The notes beneath the pieces are model-generated. The model did not search any database. It saw nothing but the letters and a program-made list of their open reading frames with translations, and was not told the DNA's origin. From an uncultured Flavobacterium sp. (GTDB lineage: Bacteria > Bacteroidota > Bacteroidia > Flavobacteriales > Flavobacteriaceae), in NCBI RefSeq assembly GCF_951805225.1, contig NZ_OX638201.1, positions 4,092,001 through 4,156,000 on the forward strand: a stretch of DNA of 64,000 nucleotides, given 5' to 3'. A program made the translations under genes and the position numbers. Positions 32,615-41,804 of this stretch are shown here, piece by piece (the stretch's first letter is position 1; the number at the start of each line of letters is the position of its first letter).

Positions 32615-33630
32615 GAGAATTTTTTCTCTACAATTCCTAAGAAGCGTTCTGCGTAATCGTCTTTTCCAACCCAATTATTATAATCCGGTTTCACCATATT
32701 TTCTATAAAATCTAATGCTTCAGTATAAGAATCAAAAGTCAGTAATTGGTTTAAAACGCGGCTGTAATCTTCAGAACTATTTCCGAAAAGATTCTTGGTA
32801 AAAGCAATTCGGTCATTTAAATCAATATGAAAACCTTTTGCCAGTTTTTCATTCAAAGTAACCACTTTTGGTTCCGCCGGAGTTTCTAAAACTACGGTTT
32901 CTACAATTTTCTTCTCTTTAAATTCGCTGATTACCGGAGTTGGCGAAACGGCTTCAAAACTGTCTACTTTTACAAATTCAGCATCAGCATAATTGATTCC
33001 GAAATCTTCAAATAAGATAGAAACAGGTTCTGGTTTTGTCGTAACTTCTACCTTTTCCTCTACTTTGTCTTCTATTTTATCCTCTATTTTCGCTTCTTCT
33101 CTATCTAATTCAAAAGCTGGAATAAAATTCGGAATTGGTTTTAGATCGCTAATTGTTGTAAAAGAAATTTCTTCAAATGAAGCTTTCTCTTCTTTCACAG
33201 GTTCAGCTTCTTTAATTGCTTCAAGTTCCTCTATTTTTTCAATAACAGGTTCTTCTATAACTTCCTCTTCAACTTCTTCAATTGGTTCCGGAGCTGTTTC
33301 TATTGAAGTTTCAGCAATTATTTCTTCAACAATTACAGGTTCAGCGATTTTTTCTTCTGCAATTTCTTCTGCCACAATTGGAGTTTCAATTACAGCTTCT
33401 ACCGTAGCGACATCTTCTTTTTCGAAGATTGCTTCAACTTCAGCACTAATTTCACTATGCGTGATTGTTGGTTTTACAGTATCAAAGTTTTCGTCTACAA
33501 ACTTCAACACCGCTAATTTTTCATATAATTTCTGTGTTTCAAGATACAATTGATTGATATCGGATTTATTTTTAAGCTTTAAAATTCGATGTGCAATGCT
33601 GATTAAATCGGCTTCCAATTTTTTTTTCAT
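32611..33630 (-). CDS. Glu-rich protein of unknown function
   Basis: 339-aa soluble protein. An N-terminal helical region (LEADLISIAHRILKLKNKSDINQLYLETQKLYEKL, 4-38) is followed by a low-complexity acidic stretch of about 100 residues (repeated EEIAEEKIAEPVIVEEI-like units, about 75-160), probably disordered. The conserved-looking C-terminal domain is FHIDLNDRIAFTKNLFGNSS...FIENMVKPDYNNW (about 268-320). I recognise it only as a flavobacterial conserved protein without named domain. The acidic repeats create a long antisense frame at 32993-33553 that is not a gene. It is divergent from tdk. Confidence 0.82.
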   Translation of the reverse strand: MKKKLEADLISIAHRILKLKNKSDINQLYLETQKLYEKLAVLKFVDENFDTVKPTITHSEISAEVEAIFEKEDVATVEAVIETPIVAEEIAEEKIAEPVIVEEIIAETSIETAPEPIEEVEEEVIEEPVIEKIEELEAIKEAEPVKEEKASFEEISFTTISDLKPIPNFIPAFELDREEAKIEDKIEDKVEEKVEVTTKPEPVSILFEDFGINYADAEFVKVDSFEAVSPTPVISEFKEKKIVETVVLETPAEPKVVTLNEKLAKGFHIDLNDRIAFTKNLFGNSSEDYSRVLNQLLTFDSYTEALDFIENMVKPDYNNWVGKDDYAERFLGIVEKKFS

Positions 33631-33866
33631 AACTGTTGAAATTATAGTGAATAGGGTATTTTAGTATATTTTGTATTCGAATGTTTTTATTCTGGGATGA
33701 AATTCGCAGAACTATTTTTTATTTCTGTTAATAAGCGTTTGCGAATCTCCGATTTGATAAAAATTTTCTACTTTTGAAAAAACGTAAAACATCAAAATTT
33801 TGCGTCAATTTATTACCAGTACAAAGTAATAAAAACTATTCATTTTTAAAGGTAGAAAAATACAAA

Positions 33867-34457
33867 ATGTTTCTCGAAAATACAGTAAATCACAAAGAAC
33901 AATTTGGTTGGATTGAAGTTATTTGTGGATCAATGTTTTCGGGTAAAACCGAGGAGTTAATCCGCAGATTAAAACGCGCCCAATTTGCCAAACAAAGAGT
34001 CGAAATCTTTAAACCTGCCATTGATACCCGCTATCATGACGAAATGGTGGTATCGCATGATTCCAACGAAATTCGTTCAACTCCGGTTCCCGCCGCGGCA
34101 AATATTTCTATTTTAGCACAAGGTTGCGACGTTGTTGGTATTGACGAAGCTCAGTTTTTTGATGACGAAATTGTTACGGTTTGTAATGATCTTGCTAATC
34201 AGGGAATTCGTGTGATAGTTGCAGGGCTTGATATGGATTTTAAAGGAAATCCTTTTGGACCAATGCCAGCGCTTATGGCAACAGCCGAGTATGTGACTAA
34301 AGTTCACGCCGTTTGCACCAGAACAGGAAATCTTGCCAATTACAGTTTCCGTAAAACCGATAATGATAAATTAGTAATGCTTGGCGAAACCGAAGAATAT
34401 GAGCCATTAAGTCGCGCTGCATATTATAATGCCATGAAAAAGATTCAGGATAAATAA
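33867..34457 (+). CDS. tdk: Thymidine kinase
   Basis: 196 aa from the ATG at 33867 (MFLENTVNHKEQFGW); the frame is open 93 nt upstream, but that part is not TK-like. The P-loop is CGSMFSGKT (20-28), the Asp/Glu box is VGIDEAQFFDDE, and the C-terminal lasso ends GETEEYEPLSRAAYYNA. It salvages thymidine to dTMP. The four zinc-binding cysteines of type II TKs are largely lost: the first pair reads VCTRTG instead of CxxC and the last reads LSRAAY. An ATG with upstream AAAGGTAGAAA is the likely start. Confidence 0.94.
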   Translation: MFLENTVNHKEQFGWIEVICGSMFSGKTEELIRRLKRAQFAKQRVEIFKPAIDTRYHDEMVVSHDSNEIRSTPVPAAANISILAQGCDVVGIDEAQFFDDEIVTVCNDLANQGIRVIVAGLDMDFKGNPFGPMPALMATAEYVTKVHAVCTRTGNLANYSFRKTDNDKLVMLGETEEYEPLSRAAYYNAMKKIQDK

Positions 34458-34492
34458 AAGTTGCTTTTCCTTCACAACAAAACAAACTACAA

Positions 34493-34921
34493 ATGCAGAA
34501 ACCTACAACAAAAAAGAATTTAATTATTTTAGTAATAAGTGCAATTGTAGCATTATCATTGGTTTTTGTCTTTTATTATTCTTTTAAAGAACCTGTTACT
34601 GACAAAGAAATGGTCGAATTAGTAGCGAAGTACAACAAGAATTGTCCTTTAGTTATTCAGGAAGGAATACGTCTCGACAATGTTACTTTGCCAAAAGATA
34701 AAATCGTTCAATACAATTTGACTTTACTCAATGTTGAAAAAGAAACTGCAGAAATCGAAACGATAAAGAAAAATATCGAAGAAAGTCTTCTTAGCACCGT
34801 TAAAGCAAATCCAGGACTTCAAACATTTCGAGATAATAATTTCACCTTGATTTATAATTATGATGATAAAAAGGAAAATTATTTGTTTGAGATCACGATA
34901 ACGCCTGAACAATATAAATAA
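34493..34921 (+). CDS. Single-TM membrane-anchored protein of unknown function
   Basis: 142-aa protein with a basic N-terminus (QKPTTKKN), one TM helix (about 9-29) and an extracytoplasmic domain of about 110 residues containing NKNCPLVIQEGIRLDNVTLPKDKIVQYNLTLL. I recognise no named family. It follows tdk after 35 bp on the same strand and is ended by a strong terminator. Confidence 0.75.
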   Translation: MQKPTTKKNLIILVISAIVALSLVFVFYYSFKEPVTDKEMVELVAKYNKNCPLVIQEGIRLDNVTLPKDKIVQYNLTLLNVEKETAEIETIKKNIEESLLSTVKANPGLQTFRDNNFTLIYNYDDKKENYLFEITITPEQYK

Positions 34922-34941
34922 TTTAGAAGTTCCATTATAAC

Positions 34942-34984
34942 AACAAACCCAACAGATTTAAAAAATCTGTTGGGTTTGTTTTTT
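34942..34984 (+). terminator. Terminator after the tdk unit
   Basis: AACAAACCCAACAGATTT pairs with AAATCTGTTGGGTTTGTT, then TTTT. It begins 21 bp after the stop codon at 34921. Confidence 0.88.
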
Positions 34985-34989
34985 AAAAA

Positions 34990-35215
34990 AGATTGGTCAT
35001 TCCGTAGGAATGTTTCATCGGTAGACATTTAAATTGGTGGATAAAAATACGTTCCGTTAGGAACGTTTGATCGGTAGTAGTTTGAATAATCGAATGGATA
35101 TTTTGTGGTTAATTCCATGAAAAAACAAGTGTCCCTACAGGACACGATTCGGGAATCGTAATATTTTTTTTTCTACCGATCAAATATTCCTACGGAATAA
35201 TAAATGATACAACAA
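34990..35215. repeat. Multi-hairpin intergenic element, family E (copy 1)
   Basis: A chain of small palindromes: ATTCCGTAGGAAT, GTTCCGTTAGGAAC, GTGTCCCTACAGGACAC and ATTCCTACGGAAT, with CGGTAG / CTACCGATCAAA words facing each other near both ends. The same chain in the same order occurs at 62531-62728. No coding frame is apparent. The remainder of this 585-bp gap (35216-35506) carries CTGGACTAAAGTCCAG (35252-35267), GTTCCTTCGGAAC (35284-35296) and a family B palindrome. Confidence 0.8.
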
Positions 35216-35427
35216 TTCTATTATTGCTATCTTAAAAAAACTACATCTAAACTGGACTAAAGTCCAGCTCTACAATATAAATCGTTCCTTCGGAACTTTA
35301 AAGAACCTTTGGCTCGAACTATTTTTTGGGGCAAAACTTTAATCCGTTTAATATGCGATTTCATGCAAAAAAATCAATTCGATACGTTTCGAATTCATTT
35401 AGTTTAATATAGAAAAATGTATAAAAA

Positions 35428-35459
35428 AAACCGACAGGTTTTTGAAACCTGTCGGGGTT
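35428..35459. repeat. Palindromic repeat, family B (copy 3, degraded)
   Basis: AACCGACAGGTTT...AAACCTGTCGGGGTT, resembling the palindromes at 133 and 212 but with altered ends. It lies 47 bp beyond the rpoN stop and could terminate it. Confidence 0.75.
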
Positions 35460-35506
35460 GTTCTTTTAAATGAACTTATATTTCTTATATGGCTTAAAAA
35501 AGAAAC

Positions 35507-36967
35507 CTAAATTTTCTTTCTCATTCTTGCTACCGGAATATCAAGTTGTTCACGATATTTTGCAATTGTTCTTCTAGCAATTGGATATCCTTTTTCTTTT
35601 AAGATTTCTGCCAATTGATCATCAGGTAAAGGCTTCTTTTTATCTTCTTCTTCGATTGTATTCTGAAGAATTTTTTTGATTTCTAAAGTCGAAACATCTT
35701 CACCCTGATCATTTTTCATGGCTTCAGAGAAAAACTCTTTAATTAATTTTGTTCCGTATGGTGTTTCAACATATTTACTATTGGCAACACGCGAAATCGT
35801 CGAAATATCCAAACCAACCATATCCGCAATGTCTTTTAAGATCATTGGTTTTAGTTTCGTTTCATCGCCGTCTAAAAAGTATTCTTCCTGATAATGCATA
35901 ATTGCATTCATGGTTACAAAAAGAGTTTCCTGACGTTGTCTTATCGCGTCGATAAACCATTTTGCCGAATCCAGTTTCTGTTTGATAAACTGAACCGCAT
36001 CTTTTTGTGCCGACGATTTATCACGTGAATCTTTATACGTCTGCATCATTTCCTGATAATCTTTAGAAACGTGCAAAGACGGAGCATTTCTTCCGTTTAA
36101 GGTCAATTCTAATTCTCCATCAACAATTCTGATGGCGAAATCAGGAACTACATTTTCTGTTACTTTGTTGTTTCCTGTATAAGATCCGCCCGGTTTTGGA
36201 TTTAGTCTTTCGATTTCGTGAATCGCTTTTTTAAGCTGTTCATTCGAAACCCCGTATTTTTGAAGCAGTTTATCGTAATGTTTTTTGGTAAAAGCATCAA
36301 ACTGATTTTCGATAATATCGATTGCTAAATCAACATATTCTGTTGGCGTTTTGTGTTTCAATTGCAACAATAAACATTCCTGTAAATCACGCGCTCCAAC
36401 TCCCGAAGGTTCTAGTTCATGAATCACCTGAAGCATTTTTTCGACCATTTTCTCATCCGTATAAATACCTTGAGTGAAAGCCATATCATCTACAATATCC
36501 GGAACGCTTCTGCGGATATAACCCATATCATCAATACTTCCAACAAGGAATTCAGCGATTTCGCGCTCTTCATCATTCAAAATAAAAGTATTCAACTGAT
36601 TGATTAAATCCTGATGAAAACTTATCGGAGAAGCAAAAGGCGTTTCTCTTTCTTCATCTTCACTATAATTATTCACCTGAGTTTTATAATCCGGAGTATC
36701 ATCGTCGCTTAAATATTCGTCGATATTAATGTCGTCTGCTTCGATTCTGTCAGATTCTGCATCATCATAATCGTCATAGTCTTCATTTGCGAATTCATCA
36801 GCTTCGTATTCTTCTTCTTTTCCAGCTTCTAATGCCGGATTTTCGTTCATTTCTTCTAATAAACGTTGCTCAAAAGCTTGCGTAGGCAATTGAATTAACT
36901 TCATCAGCTGAATTTGCTGTGGAGATAATTTTTGGGATAATTTTAAATTTAAAAATTGCTTTAGCAT
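35507..36967 (-). CDS. rpoN: RNA polymerase sigma-54 factor
   Basis: 486-aa alternative sigma factor. Region I is Gln/Leu-rich (KLSQKLSPQQIQLMKLIQLP, 9-28), region II is acidic (EEEYEADEFANEDYDDYDD, 51-70), the core-binding and HTH region is in the middle, and the RpoN box ARRTIAKYREQL lies near the C-terminus. It directs transcription from -24/-12 promoters and needs an AAA+ activator. One such activator is encoded at 59157-60500 in this window, and a -24-like element occurs at 62345-62352. Confidence 0.97.
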   Translation of the reverse strand: MLKQFLNLKLSQKLSPQQIQLMKLIQLPTQAFEQRLLEEMNENPALEAGKEEEYEADEFANEDYDDYDDAESDRIEADDINIDEYLSDDDTPDYKTQVNNYSEDEERETPFASPISFHQDLINQLNTFILNDEEREIAEFLVGSIDDMGYIRRSVPDIVDDMAFTQGIYTDEKMVEKMLQVIHELEPSGVGARDLQECLLLQLKHKTPTEYVDLAIDIIENQFDAFTKKHYDKLLQKYGVSNEQLKKAIHEIERLNPKPGGSYTGNNKVTENVVPDFAIRIVDGELELTLNGRNAPSLHVSKDYQEMMQTYKDSRDKSSAQKDAVQFIKQKLDSAKWFIDAIRQRQETLFVTMNAIMHYQEEYFLDGDETKLKPMILKDIADMVGLDISTISRVANSKYVETPYGTKLIKEFFSEAMKNDQGEDVSTLEIKKILQNTIEEEDKKKPLPDDQLAEILKEKGYPIARRTIAKYREQLDIPVARMRKKI

Positions 36968-36973
36968 ATAAAA

Positions 36974-37094
36974 AGGTGCTAAGATGCTAAGTTCCTAAGG
37001 CTCTGAGCATCTTATATTGACGAATTAATTCGATTTAAATTATTTATATTTTAAAAACTTAGAACCTTAGTACCTCAGTTCCTTAGAATCTCAG
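36974..37094. repeat. 'ctaagatgctaagttcctaag' repeats, family H
   Basis: Two facing blocks of CTAAG/CTTAG words (36974-37012 and 37056-37094) flank the rpoN-asnS gap. A related single block lies at 46378-46418. Confidence 0.6.
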
Positions 37095-37095
37095 A

Positions 37096-38541
37096 TTAAA
37101 ACTCAGCACTTCCAGGAGTTCTTGGGAAAGGAATTACGTCTCTAATATTTGTCATTCCAGTTACAAACAATACCAAACGCTCAAATCCTAAACCGAAACC
37201 TGCGTGAGTTGCTGATCCAAATCTTCTGGTATCTAAATACCATGATAATTCTTCTTCGTCTATTTCTAAGGCTTTCATTTTTTCGATCAAAACGTCATAA
37301 CGCTCTTCTCTTTCAGAACCACCAACGATTTCTCCAATTCCAGGGAAAAGGATATCCATTGCACGAACAGTTTCTTTTCCAGGTTCTGTATTATCGTTCA
37401 AACGCATGTAAAACGCTTTGATATTTGCTGGGTAATCATATAAAATTACCGGACATTTAAAGTGTTTTTCCACTAAATAACGCTCGTGTTCTGATTGTAA
37501 ATCAGCTCCCCATTCGTTAATCAAATAGCTGAATTTTTTCTTTTTATTTGGAGTCGAATCTCTCAAAATATCAATTGCTTCAGTATAAGAAACACGTTTG
37601 AAGTTGTTCTCCAATACGAAGTTTAGTTTCTCTAACAAAGCCATTTCGCTTCTGTCAGCCTGAGGTTTTGATTTTTCTTCTTCAAGAAGTCTTCCTTCTA
37701 AAAACGCCAAATCATCTTTACAATTGTCTAAAGCATATTTAATTACGTACTGAATAAAATCTTCAGCCAAATCCATGTTATCATCAAGATCGTTGAAAGC
37801 AACTTCCGGCTCGATCATCCAAAATTCTGCAAGGTGACGAGAAGTATTAGAATTTTCTGCTCTAAAAGTTGGTCCAAAAGTATAAATCTGACCCAAAGCC
37901 ATTGCAAAAGTTTCCCCTTCTAATTGTCCCGAAACCGTTAAGTTCGTATGTTTTCCGAAGAAATCTTTTTTGAAATCAATTTCTCCCTCTTCCGTTTTTG
38001 GCAAGTTATCCAAAGGAAGTGAAGTTACCTGAAACATTTCTCCGGCACCTTCAGCATCAGCTCCAGTAATAATTGGAGTGTTTACATACACGAAACCTTT
38101 TTCCTGAAAATATTTATGAACCGCAAATGACAATACCGAACGTACACGCATAATTGCTCCAAAAGCATTAGTACGAACACGTAAATGTGCATTCTCACGT
38201 AAAAATTCTAAAGAGTGTTTTTTAGGCTGCATTGGGAATTTCTCCGCATCAGAATCTCCAAGGATTTCAAGTTTGTTCACCTGAATTTCATATTTCTGAC
38301 CTGCACCTTTACTTTCAACCAAAGTTCCAATTACAGAAACTGCAGCTCCGGTCGTGATTCTTTTTAAAGTTTCTTCCGGTGTATTTTCAAAATCAACAAC
38401 ACATTGTATATTATTAATGGTAGAACCGTCATTAAGAGCGATGAACTGATTATTTCTAAAAGTTCTCACCCACCCTTTTGCATTAACCTCCTGAAGCGTC
38501 GTCGTACTGTTTAATAAGTCTTTAACTTTTGTGTGTTTCAT
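37096..38541 (-). CDS. asnS: Asparaginyl-tRNA synthetase
   Basis: 481-aa class II synthetase. It has an N-terminal OB-fold anticodon-binding domain (VNAKGWVRTFRNNQFIALNDGSTINNIQCVVD, about 18-50). Motif 2 is FRAENSNTSRHLAEFWMIEPE and motif 3 is GFGLGFERLVLFVTGMTNIRDVIPFPR. The AsnRS-specific sequence after motif 2, without the AspRS insertions, supports Asn over Asp. It is a single gene on the minus strand. Confidence 0.97.
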   Translation of the reverse strand: MKHTKVKDLLNSTTTLQEVNAKGWVRTFRNNQFIALNDGSTINNIQCVVDFENTPEETLKRITTGAAVSVIGTLVESKGAGQKYEIQVNKLEILGDSDAEKFPMQPKKHSLEFLRENAHLRVRTNAFGAIMRVRSVLSFAVHKYFQEKGFVYVNTPIITGADAEGAGEMFQVTSLPLDNLPKTEEGEIDFKKDFFGKHTNLTVSGQLEGETFAMALGQIYTFGPTFRAENSNTSRHLAEFWMIEPEVAFNDLDDNMDLAEDFIQYVIKYALDNCKDDLAFLEGRLLEEEKSKPQADRSEMALLEKLNFVLENNFKRVSYTEAIDILRDSTPNKKKKFSYLINEWGADLQSEHERYLVEKHFKCPVILYDYPANIKAFYMRLNDNTEPGKETVRAMDILFPGIGEIVGGSEREERYDVLIEKMKALEIDEEELSWYLDTRRFGSATHAGFGLGFERLVLFVTGMTNIRDVIPFPRTPGSAEF

Positions 38542-38734
38542 TTTATATATAATATTGAAATTAAATTATTTGTTGTGTAATAACTGCAAATATAAACGAT
38601 AATAATTAAAATTAGAAGCTGTTTCCTGCTATCCGCTATATCTTTTTCTTACTAAAGAAGTAAGAAAAAGGATACCGCTGCTATCAGGGCTAGGGTTTTC
38701 GTTTTTAATAAGAAGCAATTGTTTCTTATTTTTT

Positions 38735-38817
38735 GTCCTTGCGAGGAACGAAGCAATCACACTAACAAAATAATTAGTTGATTTAGCAAATGAGATTGCT
38801 TCGTTCCTCGCAAGGAC
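38735..38817. repeat. REP-like inverted repeat, family C (24-bp arms)
   Basis: Perfect 24-bp arms at 38735-38758 and 38794-38817 (core TTGCGAGGAACGAAGCAATC), 35 nt apart. It is the longest perfect arm pair in the window and the same family as 3322-3399. The surrounding 379-bp gap (38542-38920) holds this element, a family A palindrome, and otherwise nothing gene-like. Confidence 0.9.
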
Positions 38818-38848
38818 TAAACTTTGTGTAAAAAGAATATTGTCTATC

Positions 38849-38883
38849 AATCTTTGTCAAAGTTTTGAACTTTGACAAAGATT
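38849..38883. repeat. Palindromic repeat, family A (copy 4)
   Basis: AATCTTTGTCAAAGTT, TTG, then the complementary arm ending AAAGATT. It lies downstream (minus strand) of the RND-type exporter gene and may terminate it. Confidence 0.82.
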
Positions 38884-38920
38884 CAAACTATCAATTCGTG
38901 CTAATTAGTGTAATTCGTGT

Positions 38921-41287
38921 TTACCCTTCCAAATTCTCCAAATCCTCTTTCTTAGCCTTCTTCTTTTCAAAAGTCAAAACTAAGGCCGGTAAAACCAATA
39001 GATTTGCAAACATTGCAAACGCCAAAGTACAAGAAATTAATCCTCCAAGCGCAATTGTTCCGCTAAAGCTTGAAAGCGTGAAAGTAGCAAATCCTAAAAT
39101 TAAAACTACCGAAGTATAAAAAGTACTAATTCCAGTTTCTCTCAAAGCGCTGAAAACAGATCTTTTGACTTTTCCGTTGCTTTGAATCAAATCGTGTTTG
39201 TACTTCGCCATAAACTGAATCGCATTATCAACCGAGATTCCAAACGCAATACTGAATACTAAAATTGTCGAAGGTTTCAACGGAATTCCAAAATAACCCA
39301 TCAATCCGGACGTAATACAAAGCGGTAAAATATTCGTAATTACCGATGCCATTACCATTTTGAACGATCTGAATAAATAAAGCATCAAAATGGCAATTAC
39401 CAAAATGGCAAAAATCAACGATTCTATTAAGTTGTCAACCAAATATGATGTCCCTTTCTGGAAAACCAATGCTTTTCCGGTAATGGTAACTTCGTAACGA
39501 TCTTTTGGAAAAATTTCAGCAATTTTTGAATGCAGTTTTTTCTCCACTTTCGCCATTTCATCCGTACCAATATCTCTCATAAAAGTGGTGATTCGGGCAT
39601 ATTGTCCAGTCGAATCAACGTAACTTTTCATTAAATTGTCTTTGCTGTTTTTTGTTGCATTTTTAGCATACGACAAAATAAAAGCCTGTTCTTGCGAAGT
39701 TGGTAATTGGTAATATTCCGGATTTCCGTTATAAAAAGCCTGTTTCGAATATTTGACCAAATTCACAATAGAAACCGGTTTTGACAATTCAGGAAGACTT
39801 GCAATTGTATTTTGCAATTCATCCATTTTGCGCATCGTCGACAATTTCATAACACCTTTTTTATGTTTGGTGTCAATCATAATTTCGAGAGGCATTACAC
39901 CGTTAAACTCTTTTTCGTAGAATAAAATATCTTTAAAGAAAGAAGCACTTTTTGGCATTTCGCCAATTAAACTTCCTGAAACTTTCATTTGAGAAACTCC
40001 AATAACACTAAAAACCAATAACAAACCATAAATCGTATAAATTACTTTTCGCTTGTTTTTTACCACATTTTCGACAAAATCCAATAAAGTCGAAATATAG
40101 GTTTTAGTCAAATGGTATAAATGTTTTTCTCCAGGAACATCCATAAAACTGTATACAATTGGCACAATTAAAAGCGTCAATAAATAAACCGAAATCACAT
40201 TTATCGAAGTCACTAAACCAAACTCAAAAAGCAGGTCGTTTCCTGTAATCATGAATGTTGCAAAACCAATCGCCGTTGTTAAATTCGTCATTAAAGTCGA
40301 AACTCCAATTTTAGAAATAATACGTTGCAAAGCCTTTGCCTGATTGTTGTGCAGTTTAATTTCCTGCTGGTATTTATTGATCAGGAAAATACAATTCGTA
40401 ATCCCAATTACGATAATCAATGGCGGAATAATAGCCGTTAAAATCGTGATTTTATAATGAAATAATCCGAGTGTTCCAAAAGACCAGATTACACCAACAA
40501 TTAAAATACAAATCGAAATAAATGTCGCTCTGAAAGAACGAAAAAAGAAAAAGAAAATCAATGAAACCGTAAATAAAGCCGCGCCAATAAAGAGCCCGAT
40601 TTCACCTTTCATATTATCAGCATTGATTGTTCTGATGTATGGCATTCCCGAAACTTTCAAATCGATTCCGGTAGTTTTTTCGAATTTATCGATTTTTGGA
40701 ACCAGATTTTCAAGGATAAAAGTTTTTCTTTCAGCTGTATTTACAAGCTCTTTATTGATATAAATTGCTGAACGAATACTTCCGCTTTCTTTATTGAAAA
40801 GCAAACCTTCGTAAAAAGGTAAATTATGAAATAAATCGTATTGTATCTTTTTTAAATACTCAGGATCCGTCGCTTTACTTTGATTGATAAACGGCTCGAG
40901 AACAAATTTTTCGTTAACGGTATCTTTTTCTAATTTTTTCAAATCATTTAAAGACACAACCAAATCTACTTCTTTAGAATTCTTTAAACCTGTCATTAAT
41001 TCATTCCAGGCAGCATAATTTTTAGGCGTGAAAAATTTCGGATCCTGAAACCCAATTACTACTAAATTTCCTTCTTCACCAAATTTACTTAGGAACTTTT
41101 GATAATCTTTATTTGCAGTATGATTTTTAGGAAGCAAATTTGCTTCAGTATAAGTCATAGCAAGGTTTTTCCATTGATAACCAAGGAAAATTGTCAAGGC
41201 CGAAACCCCAACGAGTATCGCAATTCTATTTTTAAGTATGATTCTGGCCAGTTTTTCCCAAAATCCAACTTGTACAGCGTTTTTCAT
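38921..41287 (-). CDS. RND-superfamily (MMPL-type) exporter
   Basis: 788 aa from the ATG at 41287 (MKNAVQVGFWEKLARIILKN); the frame runs 48 nt further upstream without similarity to the family. There are two repeats of one TM helix, a large periplasmic domain and five TM helices, as in the predicted RND exporters (MMPL/patched-like). The conserved intramembrane Asp-type region is FSIAFGISVDNAIQFMAKYKHDL near residue 680, and LIIVIGITNCIFLINKY is in the first half. It may move lipids or hydrophobic compounds; the substrate is unknown. The family has roles in hopanoid and glycolipid transport elsewhere. Confidence 0.9.
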   Translation of the reverse strand: MKNAVQVGFWEKLARIILKNRIAILVGVSALTIFLGYQWKNLAMTYTEANLLPKNHTANKDYQKFLSKFGEEGNLVVIGFQDPKFFTPKNYAAWNELMTGLKNSKEVDLVVSLNDLKKLEKDTVNEKFVLEPFINQSKATDPEYLKKIQYDLFHNLPFYEGLLFNKESGSIRSAIYINKELVNTAERKTFILENLVPKIDKFEKTTGIDLKVSGMPYIRTINADNMKGEIGLFIGAALFTVSLIFFFFFRSFRATFISICILIVGVIWSFGTLGLFHYKITILTAIIPPLIIVIGITNCIFLINKYQQEIKLHNNQAKALQRIISKIGVSTLMTNLTTAIGFATFMITGNDLLFEFGLVTSINVISVYLLTLLIVPIVYSFMDVPGEKHLYHLTKTYISTLLDFVENVVKNKRKVIYTIYGLLLVFSVIGVSQMKVSGSLIGEMPKSASFFKDILFYEKEFNGVMPLEIMIDTKHKKGVMKLSTMRKMDELQNTIASLPELSKPVSIVNLVKYSKQAFYNGNPEYYQLPTSQEQAFILSYAKNATKNSKDNLMKSYVDSTGQYARITTFMRDIGTDEMAKVEKKLHSKIAEIFPKDRYEVTITGKALVFQKGTSYLVDNLIESLIFAILVIAILMLYLFRSFKMVMASVITNILPLCITSGLMGYFGIPLKPSTILVFSIAFGISVDNAIQFMAKYKHDLIQSNGKVKRSVFSALRETGISTFYTSVVLILGFATFTLSSFSGTIALGGLISCTLAFAMFANLLVLPALVLTFEKKKAKKEDLENLEG

Positions 41288-41465
41288 AAATTCTTTAAAA
41301 TGGATGCAAATGTAGTGAAAAGTGCTCGAAATCATAAATAATCAGTTCGTTTTTACTGTTTGTTAACATAATTGATATTGTGATTTTTAGGAAAAATTAG
41401 ATGATTTGTACAATCCTACGTTAGCTTTTCTCATATTTGTACTTAATTTAAAAAAGGAATGGAAA

Positions 41466-41795
41466 ATGAATTGGATTTTATTAATAATTGCAGGACTTTT
41501 TGAAGTTGGATTCGCTTCTTGTTTAGGCAAAGCCAAAGAAACAACAGGAATTCTATCAACTTACTGGATGATTGGTTTTTTTGTTTGTCTTTCGATAAGT
41601 ATGCTTTTATTATACAAAGCCACTCAGGTTTTACCAATTGGAACCGCTTATGCCGTTTGGACAGGAATTGGCGCCGTTGGAACTGTTTTGGTTGGAATTT
41701 TAATTTTTAAAGAACCGGCAACTTTCTGGAGAATATTTTTTCTTTCGACTTTAATCGCTTCAATTATTGGGTTGAAGTTTGTTTCTAGTCATTAA
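41466..41795 (+). CDS. Small multidrug resistance (SMR/SugE-type) protein
   Basis: 109 aa from the ATG at 41466, preceded by AAAAAGGAATGGAAA; the longer frame to 41406 is not SMR-like. It has four TM helices and the essential membrane glutamate E13 in AGLFEVGFAS. PIGTAYAVWTGIGAVGTVLVGILIFKEP is the family signature. SugE-type members export guanidinium or quaternary ammonium compounds. It is a single gene. Confidence 0.9.
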   Translation: MNWILLIIAGLFEVGFASCLGKAKETTGILSTYWMIGFFVCLSISMLLLYKATQVLPIGTAYAVWTGIGAVGTVLVGILIFKEPATFWRIFFLSTLIASIIGLKFVSSH

Positions 41796-41804
41796 AGAAT
41801 GTTG

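Noticed and set aside
32993..33553. 186-codon open frame on the plus strand, Ser/Thr-rich
   Set aside because: It is antisense to the Glu-rich stretch of the 339-aa gene. GAA/GAG codons read in reverse give TTC/CTC and few stops. The sense frame has a domain-like C-terminus and a proper start.
35216..35427. Coding sequence in the long gap before rpoN
   Set aside because: Frames are short and broken, and the stretch is made of small palindromes such as CTGGACTAAAGTCCAG and GTTCCTTCGGAAC.
38629..38850. 73-codon open frame on the minus strand
   Set aside because: It runs through the 24-bp-arm inverted repeat; there is no protein-like composition and no start context.
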